Shown here piece by piece: positions 8,365-16,243 of a stretch of DNA of 50,119 bases. The stretch's first letter is position 1; each line of letters begins with the position of its first letter. Made by a program: the position numbers and the translations under genes. Origin of the DNA: Methanocalculus sp. MSAO_Arc2 (lineage in GTDB: Archaea; Halobacteriota; Methanomicrobia; Methanomicrobiales; Methanocorpusculaceae); assembly GCA_003838065.1 (NCBI GenBank), contig QZAC01000022.1:1-50119 (forward strand), written 5' to 3'. The notes beneath the pieces are model-generated. The model was not told the DNA's origin. It saw only the letters and a program-made list of their open reading frames with translations, and ran no database searches.

Positions 8365-9684
8365 ATGGAAGCTCAAGAATCGATACCACATACAGGAGAG
8401 AATCATAACGATATCAGCCAGAACGCGCCTCAATGGAGAGACTGGAGGTGGCAGATTGCCCATACGGTCCGTGATCTTGATACGCTCGAGAAGGTCCTCG
8501 GGATCACCTTCCCGGCAGATGAGCGGAAGAAACTTGAAGAGACAATTCAAAAATTCCCCCTGGCTGCGACCCCATACTATCTCTCTCTTATCAGAATAGA
8601 AGATTATAAACAAGATCCGGTCTATCTTCAGGCTGTCCCGTCCCCGGAAGAATTATTGGTTGAGGAGTGTGAACTGGAAGATCCACTTGCAGAGGAATCT
8701 GACAGTCCGGTTACCGGGATCACTCACCGGTATCCGGATCGTGTCCTCTTCCTCGTCTCAAATGTCTGTTCAATGTATTGCCGCCATTGTACACGAAAGC
8801 GCCGGGTCGGTGATCGCGACCGGATACCCACATGGGAGGAGATGGAGGAAGGAATAGCGTATATCCGTGATCATCCGGAGATTCGTGACGTCCTCCTCTC
8901 CGGCGGGGATCCCCTGATGCTTCCCGATGAACTCCTTGACCGGATCTTAGCCCAACTCCGTTTGATTCCTCATGTAGAGGTTATCCGGATAGGCACCAGG
9001 ACACCGGTTGTAAATCCGTTTAGGATTACTGATGGCCTCATCAATGTCATGAAGAAATATCAGCCAATCTGGGTAAACACTCACTTTAATCATCCCCAGG
9101 AGATCACTCCGACTGCTGAAAAAGCGCTTGCAAAACTCGCAGATGCGGGCTTTCCACTCGGAAACCAATCGGTTCTTCTTGCAGGTGTGAACGATTGCCC
9201 ACGGATCATGAAGGCGCTTGTACAGAAACTTGTGAAGAACCGTGTCAGGCCGTACTATCTGTACCAATGTGATCTCTCAGAAGGTCTTTCGCATTTCCGA
9301 ACACCTGTTGGAAAGGGAATTGAGATCATAGAAAACTTAATTGGTCATACAAGCGGGTTTGCCGTTCCGACCTATGTCATAGACGCACCAGGAGGCGGTG
9401 GAAAGATCCCGGTGATGCCGACGTACCTCATCTCGTATTCAACAAACAAGGTGATCCTCCGAAACTATGAAGGAGTGATCACCACATATCGGGAGCCAGA
9501 TCACTATACCACAATCTTCTGTGACCGAAATTGCAGGGATTGTTCGCTCCAGTTGAACCTGAGGGGGGGAGAAGAACAGCATATCGTCGGGATCGCCCGG
9601 CTCCTCTCTGATTATGACGAAACGACAGCTCTTGTCCCCGCAGACTCTGAACGGATGGCGCGGAGAGAAGAAGATGAGGACTGA
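8365..9684 (+). CDS. ablA: L-lysine 2,3-aminomutase
   Basis: A radical-SAM, PLP-dependent enzyme that converts L-alpha-lysine to beta-lysine, first step to the osmolyte N-epsilon-acetyl-beta-lysine. From the ATG at 8365 it has 439 residues. An in-frame GTG at 8314 would add 17 residues unlike the family, so I prefer 8365, although no ribosome binding site is visible. The cluster cysteines are C135, C139 and C142 (CSMYCRHC) followed by TRKRRVGD. LLSGGDPLML follows, and K347 in PGGGGKIPVMP is the PLP lysine. The C-terminus has an additional Cys cluster (CDRNCRDC), as in the clostridial enzyme, where such residues bind zinc. It overlaps ablB by 11 nt. Confidence 0.96.
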   Translation: MEAQESIPHTGENHNDISQNAPQWRDWRWQIAHTVRDLDTLEKVLGITFPADERKKLEETIQKFPLAATPYYLSLIRIEDYKQDPVYLQAVPSPEELLVEECELEDPLAEESDSPVTGITHRYPDRVLFLVSNVCSMYCRHCTRKRRVGDRDRIPTWEEMEEGIAYIRDHPEIRDVLLSGGDPLMLPDELLDRILAQLRLIPHVEVIRIGTRTPVVNPFRITDGLINVMKKYQPIWVNTHFNHPQEITPTAEKALAKLADAGFPLGNQSVLLAGVNDCPRIMKALVQKLVKNRVRPYYLYQCDLSEGLSHFRTPVGKGIEIIENLIGHTSGFAVPTYVIDAPGGGGKIPVMPTYLISYSTNKVILRNYEGVITTYREPDHYTTIFCDRNCRDCSLQLNLRGGEEQHIVGIARLLSDYDETTALVPADSERMARREEDED

Positions 9685-10522
9685 TCCGATCATCCGGGTT
9701 GGGAAGAGCATCATCCAGCATGGTGCCTACAACAATCGTATCTATGTCATGCGAATGGATCCAAAGGATACTGATCGGCTCCTTGCCTGGATTGAAGAAA
9801 CGCTTGCAACAGAACGTTATACCAAGGTCTTCGCCAAAGTCCCGGCTATATCTGCTCCTGAATTCCGCAAAGAAGGCTTCTCTGTTGAGGCCGAGATCCC
9901 GGGTTTTTTTCCGGATGGTGATGCATGTCTCTTCATGGCAAAATATACTGATCCCGTACGACGAAAATACAACGCATCGGCTGTTTCAGAAACACTTGAG
10001 ATATCCTGGCAACGGGCGGGTACAAGCCATCCTCCCCTGAAGGAAGGCTTTACGATCAGGGAGGCTCAGGTTTCTGATGCCAGATCACTCGCAGAGATTT
10101 ATGCATCAGTCTTTCCGAGCTATCCGTTTCCAATTGACGATCCACATTATATCTCCGATGCGATAGATGGTGGAGAGACCAGGTTTTTCCTCCTCTATGA
10201 TTCAGATCATCTGATTGCAGCATCTTCCGCTGAGCTTGATTTCGACGCTAAAACAGTTGAAATGACCGATTTTGCAACGCTTCCGGCTGCACGCGGGGCC
10301 GGTGCTGCCGGTGCCCTTCTTGCTCATATGGAAGATGTCGTCCGTGCGGACGGGTTTCGCCTTGCCTATACCATCTCCCGGGGTGAAGAGCCTGCTATTA
10401 ATATTCTCTTTGCGCGTGCGGGGTACCGGTATGCAGGAACGCTTCCAAACAACACCCAGATCGGCGGGGGTTTTGAGAGCATGAACGTCTGGTATAAACA
10501 CCTCAGGTCAGGCTCTACCTGA
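9674..10522 (+). CDS. ablB: Beta-lysine N-acetyltransferase
   Basis: Acetylates the epsilon-amino group of beta-lysine with acetyl-CoA to give the compatible solute N-epsilon-acetyl-beta-lysine. The 282 residues begin at ATG 9674 (GGAGAGAAG just upstream), inside the end of ablA, so the pair is translationally coupled. The first 130 residues are the AblB-specific domain (KVFAKVPA, GFFPDGDACLFMAKY). A GNAT fold follows at about 140-275 with AEIYASVFPSYPFP, the acetyl-CoA pyrophosphate loop near PAARGAGAAGALL, and GYRYAGTLPNNTQIGGGFESMNVWYK. Together with AblA it gives salt-responsive osmoprotection in methanogens. An inverted repeat CTCAGGT/ACCTGAG (10502-10523) covers the stop codon and may act in termination or message stability. 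Confidence 0.95.
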   Translation: MRTDPIIRVGKSIIQHGAYNNRIYVMRMDPKDTDRLLAWIEETLATERYTKVFAKVPAISAPEFRKEGFSVEAEIPGFFPDGDACLFMAKYTDPVRRKYNASAVSETLEISWQRAGTSHPPLKEGFTIREAQVSDARSLAEIYASVFPSYPFPIDDPHYISDAIDGGETRFFLLYDSDHLIAASSAELDFDAKTVEMTDFATLPAARGAGAAGALLAHMEDVVRADGFRLAYTISRGEEPAINILFARAGYRYAGTLPNNTQIGGGFESMNVWYKHLRSGST

Positions 10523-10526
10523 GCGT

Positions 10527-10554
10527 TCCTGCGACTCAATTCCTGCGACTCAAT
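10527..10554. repeat. 14-bp perfect tandem duplication
   Basis: TCCTGCGACTCAAT occurs twice, back to back, just downstream of ablB. It lies in non-coding DNA and looks like a replication-slippage duplication. Confidence 0.9.
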
Positions 10555-10581
10555 ACATGTTTAACAGAGTGGACGTATCCG

Positions 10582-10701
10582 GTGTTAAATCGTACCATTC
10601 CCAAGATCTCAGCATCGGTTTTCTCTACCATAAACGATCTCCTTCAAGAAATCCGGGTACAGGAACGCTTTTTTATTGGTGATGTCCGGGAATCGGGATA
10701 G
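10582..10701 (+). CDS. Possible 39-residue small protein upstream of the ROK kinase
   Basis: An open frame with a GTG start reads MLNRTIPKISASVFSTIN then LLQEIRVQERFFIGD before TAG at 10699-10701. Its composition looks protein-like (amphipathic helix), but there is no clear ribosome binding site and nothing recognisable. The frame stays open upstream of the GTG as far as the 14-bp duplication, which would shift it. It could equally be leader sequence of the kinase gene or the tail of a broken gene. Confidence 0.2.
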   Translation: MLNRTIPKISASVFSTINDLLQEIRVQERFFIGDVRESG

Positions 10702-10736
10702 GATAATACACCCGGTGTTCCAACTAGTGGATCAGT

Positions 10737-11711
10737 ATGACACAGACAGCGGCAATTGACATCGGTGCAACATGGATACGGGGGGGTCTCATCTCAGAGG
10801 ACGCAACGATCACGCACCGTTTACGTGTACCGACACCAAAGGCGGGTAGTTCGGGAACGGTGGTGACCGAGACAGTGATTACAATCCTGGAAAAACTTGT
10901 TCCGCTCACCCCCACGGATGGAGGAATTGGCATTGCCTCTGCAGGTCCTCTTGATCTTGCCACCGGATCAATCGTCTCCTCCCCAAATATGGTGTTTGAC
11001 AAAATCGATATTATTGATCCGCTCAGGGAGCAGTTCTTGCGCCCGGTCTTTCTTATCAACGACTGCAGGGCAGGTGCGCTCGCCGAACAGATGTTTGGGG
11101 CCGGGGCGCATAGCAGGGCCGGTGGCGGGCTTAAAGCTGAAACTCATGTTGAATCATCCATCTCTGATCTTGTGTATATTACCATCTCTACGGGTATCGG
11201 AGGGGGCGTCATCTCCGGTGGGAGGCTCCTCACCGGCGCAACCGGAAATGCTGGCGAGGTGGGCCACCTGTTTGTGGACAGCCGGTATAATCTCATCTGC
11301 GGCTGCGGCGGGACAGGTCACTTCGAGGCATATGCATCAGGAAGTTCGATTCCCGGCTTTTATGCCAGGTTTCTGAAGGAAGAAGGTATATCTGGTACTA
11401 TACCCGAGACAGCAGACGCGATCCTCTCATCCAGGGACCTGGTTGCTGCCAGGTTCCGGGATGAACTTGCAGTCATCTGCGGCAGGGCTCTCACCGGAGT
11501 GATCGTAGCATACGATCCGGATGTGATCGTTCTTGACGGCCCGGTTGCCAGGAACCACCCATCATTTGTCTCTGCGATGATCGAGCGGGTGGATCGGCAC
11601 CTGCCTGTGCCCCGGGTGGTAATAAGTTCGCTTGGCGGTGATGCCCCGCTATTGGGTGCTGCAGTGAGGGTGTGGATGGAGGATGATGTTATTGCATATG
11701 AGTATGGATAA
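10737..11711 (+). CDS. ROK-family sugar kinase (glucokinase-like)
   Basis: A cytoplasmic ATP-dependent sugar kinase of the ROK family, 324 residues. Visible are the N-terminal phosphate-binding loop AIDIGATWIRGG, the catalytic region (INDCRAGALAEQMFGAG, with the Asp acting as base), ISTGIGGGVI, GNAGEVGH and the zinc-binding CGCGGTGHFEAYASG. The zinc motif normally reads CxCGxxGCxE; here one Cys is replaced by His (GTGHFE), still a possible ligand. An insertion of about 18 residues (HSRAGGGLKAETHVESS) lies between FGAG and the ISTG strand. Substrate is not determinable; glucose or N-acetylmannosamine are typical. The ATG at 10737 has only a weak upstream signal. Confidence 0.88.
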   Translation: MTQTAAIDIGATWIRGGLISEDATITHRLRVPTPKAGSSGTVVTETVITILEKLVPLTPTDGGIGIASAGPLDLATGSIVSSPNMVFDKIDIIDPLREQFLRPVFLINDCRAGALAEQMFGAGAHSRAGGGLKAETHVESSISDLVYITISTGIGGGVISGGRLLTGATGNAGEVGHLFVDSRYNLICGCGGTGHFEAYASGSSIPGFYARFLKEEGISGTIPETADAILSSRDLVAARFRDELAVICGRALTGVIVAYDPDVIVLDGPVARNHPSFVSAMIERVDRHLPVPRVVISSLGGDAPLLGAAVRVWMEDDVIAYEYG

Positions 11712-11831
11712 GAAATCGCAGCCGTTCAGAGTTCAAAAAAAACCGCCTGGATTTTGAAATATCGCCCTCTTCCTCTCTCTTCCTCTTCCTCATTCACCCT
11801 CTCTTATGCTCTTCCTTCCTGCATGAAATAC

Positions 11832-11840
11832 CTTTATAAT
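11832..11840 (+). promoter_or_regulatory. TATA box of the DUF7544-type membrane protein gene
   Basis: CTTTATAAT, about 28 nt before the ATG at 11865, which lacks a ribosome binding site; this indicates a leaderless transcript and decides the start. Confidence 0.6.
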
Positions 11841-11864
11841 AATATCCATCCCCATATACAGCAA

Positions 11865-12824
11865 ATGGCAGAGTACTATGCATTTGCTGAACTGGATCGT
11901 GCCATACAGAGCACAAAAGATCTTCTTTGGCCCTTCCAGGCAGGCATATGGATTCGCCTTGCCATTATATCGTTCTTCCTTGGCTGGGGAGGCGGATTCC
12001 CCCAGCCGACCTGGTCATCAGATGGCGATTTTTATGGGGAAGTATTCTCAGGGCTTCAGGCTCCCGCTTTCCCTGATAATGTAGGACTTATTCTTGCTGT
12101 TATTCTGGGAATTGGAATACTCGCTCTTGCATATATCCTCATTGGTTCAATACTGCAGTTCGTCTTTGTCGACTGTATAGCAACGAAAAATGTCTCACTT
12201 TCACAGACCTTCAGACCGCGTATGGGAAAAGGTTTCCGTCTTTTCCTCTTCCAGATCGGCATCACGATACTGTTTCTCCTGCTCATCGCAGCAGTCTTCC
12301 TGCCATTCATCCTGGCGTCAGGGGGCCTGACAGGCTTCCCAAACGTCTTCCCGCGAGCCTCTCTTCTCCTCGTAATGATTCCGCTCTTCCTCATATTTGC
12401 CGTCATTATTGCCCTTATCCAGCTTATTACCATTGATTTTGTCGTTCCGGTCATGATCAAAAAGGATTGTGGAGTGATTGAAGGATGGCGATCAATTGTG
12501 GCAGCCATCTCAAACGATGTGATGCAGACGGTGATCTATGTGATAGTCCGGTTCCTGGCAGCCCTTGGTGCCGGGATCGTCATGATCATCCTGACTCTTC
12601 TTCTCCTCGCGATCATTGCCATCCCCTTTGTTCTGGTTGGCTTTTTCATCTACACATTTGCAGTGCTGAGTACTATCTTTCTTATTATCCTCCTGGGAAT
12701 CCCGTACCTGATCATTGCAATCTCTGCAGCCCTGATGGTATCGGTTCCATTCATTACCTTCTTCAGGACATATTCACTGATGGTCCTTGGCCGACTCTCC
12801 CCGGAGAACGCGCTGCTCTCCTGA
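11865..12824 (+). CDS. Multi-spanning membrane protein, DUF7544-like
   Basis: A 319-residue integral membrane protein of unknown function, resembling the DUF7544 / glycerophosphodiester phosphodiesterase membrane-domain-like proteins common in methanogens and haloarchaea. The start at 11865 is chosen because a TATA box lies about 28 nt upstream and the protein then begins with the family-like MAEYYAFAELDRAIQSTKDLLWPF amphipathic segment, not with 37 residues of low-complexity sequence. Six or seven hydrophobic segments are visible between residues 25 and 300, with two conserved-looking cytoplasmic stretches (VDCIATKNVSLSQTF and KKDCGVIEGWRS). It stands alone between the ROK kinase and the methyltransferase remnant. 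I can assign no activity. Confidence 0.75.
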   Translation: MAEYYAFAELDRAIQSTKDLLWPFQAGIWIRLAIISFFLGWGGGFPQPTWSSDGDFYGEVFSGLQAPAFPDNVGLILAVILGIGILALAYILIGSILQFVFVDCIATKNVSLSQTFRPRMGKGFRLFLFQIGITILFLLLIAAVFLPFILASGGLTGFPNVFPRASLLLVMIPLFLIFAVIIALIQLITIDFVVPVMIKKDCGVIEGWRSIVAAISNDVMQTVIYVIVRFLAALGAGIVMIILTLLLLAIIAIPFVLVGFFIYTFAVLSTIFLIILLGIPYLIIAISAALMVSVPFITFFRTYSLMVLGRLSPENALLS

Positions 12825-12931
12825 AAGATTAATAAAATGAATTGGAATAACCCTCTCCATCATCCAATTATACCTTCTCCCACCCAATTAAGATGCAGAA
12901 CTCCCATACGTTTATTCAGAGGATTACAACC

Positions 12932-13192
12932 ATGGATCCTGATGAGATCGAAGCAATAGCCCGCTCACGCCTCCAACTGATGAACCCGGCTACCCGGAAG
13001 ACGATCAGGCAGGCGGGTGAGCTTTCCGGTCTCAATGAGAACCCGATGGTGCGTGATCCCGGCTGCGGTAACGGCATTTTCCCCCGTCTTGCAGAGCGTA
13101 AAAACGCAGTTGGCAAAATCGTTATAGGAAACCGATACTTTCAGTCGGACCGGTCCTGCCGGAGTGTGCCGTCCAGTGAACTGAAATTTTAA
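12932..13192 (+). pseudogene. Truncated class I SAM-dependent methyltransferase remnant
   Basis: The first 53 or so residues look like the start of a methanogen class I methyltransferase: MDPDEIEAIARSRLQLMNP then ATRKTIRQAGELSGL, and motif I as DPGCGNG. Immediately after motif I the resemblance stops, and about 30 unrelated residues run to TAA at 13190-13192. All later motifs (II, post-I, catalytic) are absent, so an 86-residue product could not bind SAM properly. GAGG about 9 nt before ATG 12932 supports the original start. The aspartate-rich FGCGNG usual for these proteins reads PGCGNG here. I interpret it as a deletion remnant joined to unrelated downstream sequence, not a small functional protein. 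Confidence 0.6.
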
Positions 13193-13243
13193 TCGAATAA
13201 TGATCTTCTGCTAAGAACCATATCATCTCTGGAGGAATGATCC

Positions 13244-13726
13244 CTGGCATTTGAATGTTTTCAGTGCGGTGATTGCTGCAGCCATCTTGGCCTCGTGCAT
13301 GTAATTGAGCGTAAAACAGGAGATAACCGCTATATACTGAAGAACCAGTATACCGGAGAGAGAACCGAAGTGGTGGTTGATCCAGACAAGATCGATCTTT
13401 TCCAGGATACACGCACTTTCATGGATCGACCCGAGGCCTGTCCTTTTTTCCGCTTTGATTCAGAACAGAATACAGGTTACTGTACCGTTCACGCAACACG
13501 CCCTCCAATCTGTTGCGAATATGGCTGCTTTCGTATACTCATCCTGAATGCGAAGGGTGAGCGGGCCGGCCGGGTCATGGAATACCGCCACCTGGCATCA
13601 AATGATCCCGCCCTCAGGGCCCTATTTTCGGATAACGCAGATTTTCTCGCTTCCCTCCCTGATCGGGAATGGGATGAGGCAGTAATTCGTATGATCCGAT
13701 CTGCAGGGTATATCGTGCGCATATGA
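13244..13726 (+). CDS. YkgJ-family cysteine-cluster protein with apparent CTG start
   Basis: A 160-residue member of the YkgJ-type zinc- or iron-chelating family (UPF0153). The diagnostic N-terminus FECFQCGDCC lies upstream of the first ATG/GTG/TTG in this frame (GTG 13295), so that start would delete the family's core motif. The frame is closed by TGA at 13238-13240. The only plausible initiation site between that stop and the motif is CTG 13244, placed 8 nt after GGAGG (13231-13235), giving (M)AFECFQCGDCC. A further Cys set CPFF...GYCTVHATRPPICCEYGCF follows at about residues 65-100. The role is unknown; relatives are thought to bind Fe-S or zinc. An ATG at 13237 in another frame opens only a five-codon ORF. 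A sequencing error near 13240 is the alternative explanation. Confidence 0.75.
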   Translation: MAFECFQCGDCCSHLGLVHVIERKTGDNRYILKNQYTGERTEVVVDPDKIDLFQDTRTFMDRPEACPFFRFDSEQNTGYCTVHATRPPICCEYGCFRILILNAKGERAGRVMEYRHLASNDPALRALFSDNADFLASLPDREWDEAVIRMIRSAGYIVRI

Positions 13727-13762
13727 TTATGTCTTATACCTGATTGCGGCACATATTCAGGT

Positions 13763-15682
13763 GTGCAGTCAGACTCTGCCTCCATTCTCCCACTTGCACA
13801 GCTTCGAAAACGCTTTGCAGAACGCTTATTCTTCTTAGGCCCCGTCTTCATTCTTGCCCTGGAGGTTTCTGGAGAATCAGGTATCGTTGAAATCTTTGGT
13901 GCTGGCAGAGAAACCGGGTACACTCTTCTCTGGATTTTTGTAATTGCCCTTGTTTACAAATACGCCTTTGCATACGGGATTGCGCGGTATACCCTGTCAA
14001 CTGGAAAGACGATCTTCTCCGGCCTCCGTTCGATTCCTGGACCCAGGAACTGGGAGGTGACGTTTATTACGATCATCTATCTCCTGGAGATGGTTGCATA
14101 CGGGGGTTTTCTGTTAATAGCCTCCCATTTTTTGTATTTTCTCCTTCCATTTGCATTTCCGATGCTGGGAATAGCGTCTCTTACCCTTGTTGCCATCATT
14201 TTCATCCTCTGGAAAGGAAGTTATGAGCGACTGGAGCATGTGATCCTGGGAATGGTCCTCCTCCTTTTTGCAGGGATCGTCTTCAGCATCTCCGCACTTT
14301 ATATACCATTTCAGGAGGTTGCAGAGGGTTTTATTCCGTATATCCAGGATCATCATTTGCCATGGAAGATGGCGCTCCTTGGCGCAGTTGGTGCAGGTCT
14401 GAATCTTCTTCTCTATTCGGTCTGGCTTCATGAAAAGACCGGGGGAAAAGCCTGTACTGATGATCTCCCCGAAAAGTTGCGGATCATCCGGGGCGATCTC
14501 GCAATTGGCTTTGGTTTTATCGCATTGATGAGCTTTGTATTCCTTGCAATCGGGGCATCATATCACGGGGCAACTGGTCTTGATGCGCCTGGTTCCGCAG
14601 TTGCGGTCTCTGCCCACATCCTTGAGACGATCCCCCAGGTTGCACCGGTCTTTGTCTTTTTATCGTTTGTTCTTCTTGCCGGTGCTGTCATCTCCGGCAT
14701 TGATGGGCGCGCCCGTGCCATCTGCGGCATCCTCCGCGAAGCAGGCGGAGTGCAGATACCGGCGAAGAAAATGTACCGGATTATTCTCCTTGGTTTCTCG
14801 GGCATAATAATTACAGCCTTCTTCCTTTCAAAACCAGAGTACCTGATCAAACACGTCTCGATATTTGCCTCAATCATGTTTGCAATCATCGGGTTTGCTC
14901 TCGTTTATATCGATAATCATCTCCCTAAAGAGCATCGGGGCTCCCGGCTCTGGCTTGCGGTCATGGCAGTCGGATCCGGTGTCTACCTTTTAATCGCCCT
15001 TCTCCAGGAAAAGAGCCTTCTGGAATATGGAATCCCCCTGATGGAGCGACTGGCAATCGTTCTGCTTGTCCTCTATCTCTTTGTCAGATCAGATCTTGCC
15101 ATGGCTTACAGGAGGGGAACAGCCAACAGAACTGATCTCCTCTGGCTGGTTCTGATATTTGGTATTCTTTCCATATACGGCACATTCCGCGGCTTCCCCA
15201 TAAGCGATGTCATCCTGAATTTCCGTGATCTCGGCCCGGTTCTGGCAGGCATTATTGGCGGCCCACTGGCCGGTGCGGCAGCTGGTGCAATCGGCGGGGT
15301 ATACCGCTATTCCCTTGGTGGATGGACTGCGCTTCCCTGTGCGGTTGCCACCATCACCGCAGGGATAGTGGGGGGTCTCTTTGCCAGGAGATGGACATTG
15401 ACGCCGCTCCGTGTCGTTATCCTCGGTATTTTTGTGGAAGCCCTTCATATTCTGGTGATACTGCCTCTCTTGACCCTCAGCCATCCGCGATCCGAGGTTG
15501 TCGAGGTAATCCGGCATACATTCCCGGCAATGTCTTTGGTGATGGTAGCCGGGCTTATTATGTATGTTATGATCGAAGAGCAGTATAAGAAAACTCTTGA
15601 TATGAAAGATCTTATCTGCTGGATTCGCAGGGAGATTGATCCCGAACTTGAACCTGATCATGAAGGAAACGATCAGAGGTAA
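13763..15682 (+). CDS. Nramp-like membrane transporter fused to a LytS-type 5TM receptor domain
   Basis: A 639-residue integral membrane protein with two parts. Residues about 20-440 resemble the Nramp/SLC11 fold, with some 11 hydrophobic segments; the first reads LGPVFILALEVSGESGIVEIFGAGRETGYTLLW-like. The metal-binding DPGN of true Nramp proteins is replaced by SGES, and no MPH-type motif is seen in the sixth segment. Residues about 455-610 match the 5TM-5TMR_LYT sensor module of LytS-type kinases (NFRDLGPVLAGIIGGPLAG and GGVYRYSLGG). A short cytoplasmic tail (about 30 residues) has no kinase. The GTG start at 13763 has no strong ribosome binding site. It converges with tsr3, overlapping by 10 nt. 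Whether it transports or senses is unknown. Confidence 0.75.
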   Translation: MQSDSASILPLAQLRKRFAERLFFLGPVFILALEVSGESGIVEIFGAGRETGYTLLWIFVIALVYKYAFAYGIARYTLSTGKTIFSGLRSIPGPRNWEVTFITIIYLLEMVAYGGFLLIASHFLYFLLPFAFPMLGIASLTLVAIIFILWKGSYERLEHVILGMVLLLFAGIVFSISALYIPFQEVAEGFIPYIQDHHLPWKMALLGAVGAGLNLLLYSVWLHEKTGGKACTDDLPEKLRIIRGDLAIGFGFIALMSFVFLAIGASYHGATGLDAPGSAVAVSAHILETIPQVAPVFVFLSFVLLAGAVISGIDGRARAICGILREAGGVQIPAKKMYRIILLGFSGIIITAFFLSKPEYLIKHVSIFASIMFAIIGFALVYIDNHLPKEHRGSRLWLAVMAVGSGVYLLIALLQEKSLLEYGIPLMERLAIVLLVLYLFVRSDLAMAYRRGTANRTDLLWLVLIFGILSIYGTFRGFPISDVILNFRDLGPVLAGIIGGPLAGAAAGAIGGVYRYSLGGWTALPCAVATITAGIVGGLFARRWTLTPLRVVILGIFVEALHILVILPLLTLSHPRSEVVEVIRHTFPAMSLVMVAGLIMYVMIEEQYKKTLDMKDLICWIRREIDPELEPDHEGNDQR

Positions 15683-16197
15683 TCTGCCTGCACCGCAAGC
15701 ACACCCGCACTATCCTCTGCCGCTGCATACTCTGCAAGAGGTTCTGCATTCACCTCGAGAAACCGTATCCCATAGGGGACCTTCAGAAGGATCATTTCTG
15801 CCTGCTTCTGCTCCCCAAGAATGATCAATGCCGCAGCAAGGGCTTCAACAGAGGAAAGAACAAATGGCTTTCCGAAATTGATTGGATTTGCAGCGACCAG
15901 AAAAGGAAGGGAGCGCCGTCCCTGAAACTCTGACACGTCCTCTTGTTCAACGCTCTCCCATGAACAATCAAGAGCGGTAATCGAACGCACCCATTTCCGA
16001 TCTGCGGGTGAGATGACGACACCAGCTGTTGGATCGAGAAGGAGCGTCCGTCTGGGTATCTGCCGTAGTGAACTTACGACACGGAGCATGCCATATCTCT
16101 CAAGACGTTTTACCGTACATTTTCGTGGATCACAGGTATTGTCCCGGTATCCGATCAGCTGGATCATACTACTGAAAGATCTCTCTTCATTGCTCAT
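15673..16197 (-). CDS. tsr3: rRNA aminocarboxypropyltransferase Tsr3 (DUF367)
   Basis: Transfers the 3-amino-3-carboxypropyl group of SAM to a modified uridine of small-subunit rRNA, a late ribosome-maturation step in archaea and eukaryotes. Visible are CDPRKCTVKRL near the N-terminus, LLLDPTAGVVISPADR, ALDCSWES, RSLPFLVAANPINFGKPF and SVEALAAALIILG. All are hallmarks of the DUF367/Tsr3 family. The 174 residues start at ATG 16197 with GGGGTG 4 nt upstream; an alternative ATG at 16167 (MIQLIGYRDNTCD) would trim ten residues. It is divergent from the TudS-NDT fusion gene, with only about 46 bp between starts. Confidence 0.93.
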   Translation of the reverse strand: MSNEERSFSSMIQLIGYRDNTCDPRKCTVKRLERYGMLRVVSSLRQIPRRTLLLDPTAGVVISPADRKWVRSITALDCSWESVEQEDVSEFQGRRSLPFLVAANPINFGKPFVLSSVEALAAALIILGEQKQAEMILLKVPYGIRFLEVNAEPLAEYAAAEDSAGVLAVQADYL

Positions 16198-16243
16198 CAA
16201 GCACCCCGATCAATCCATCATGGATCGACACCAATGCATATCC

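Noticed and set aside
13237..13254. ATG after GGAGG upstream of the YkgJ-like gene as its start
   Set aside because: This ATG is in another frame and stops after five codons, so it cannot begin the cysteine-cluster protein.
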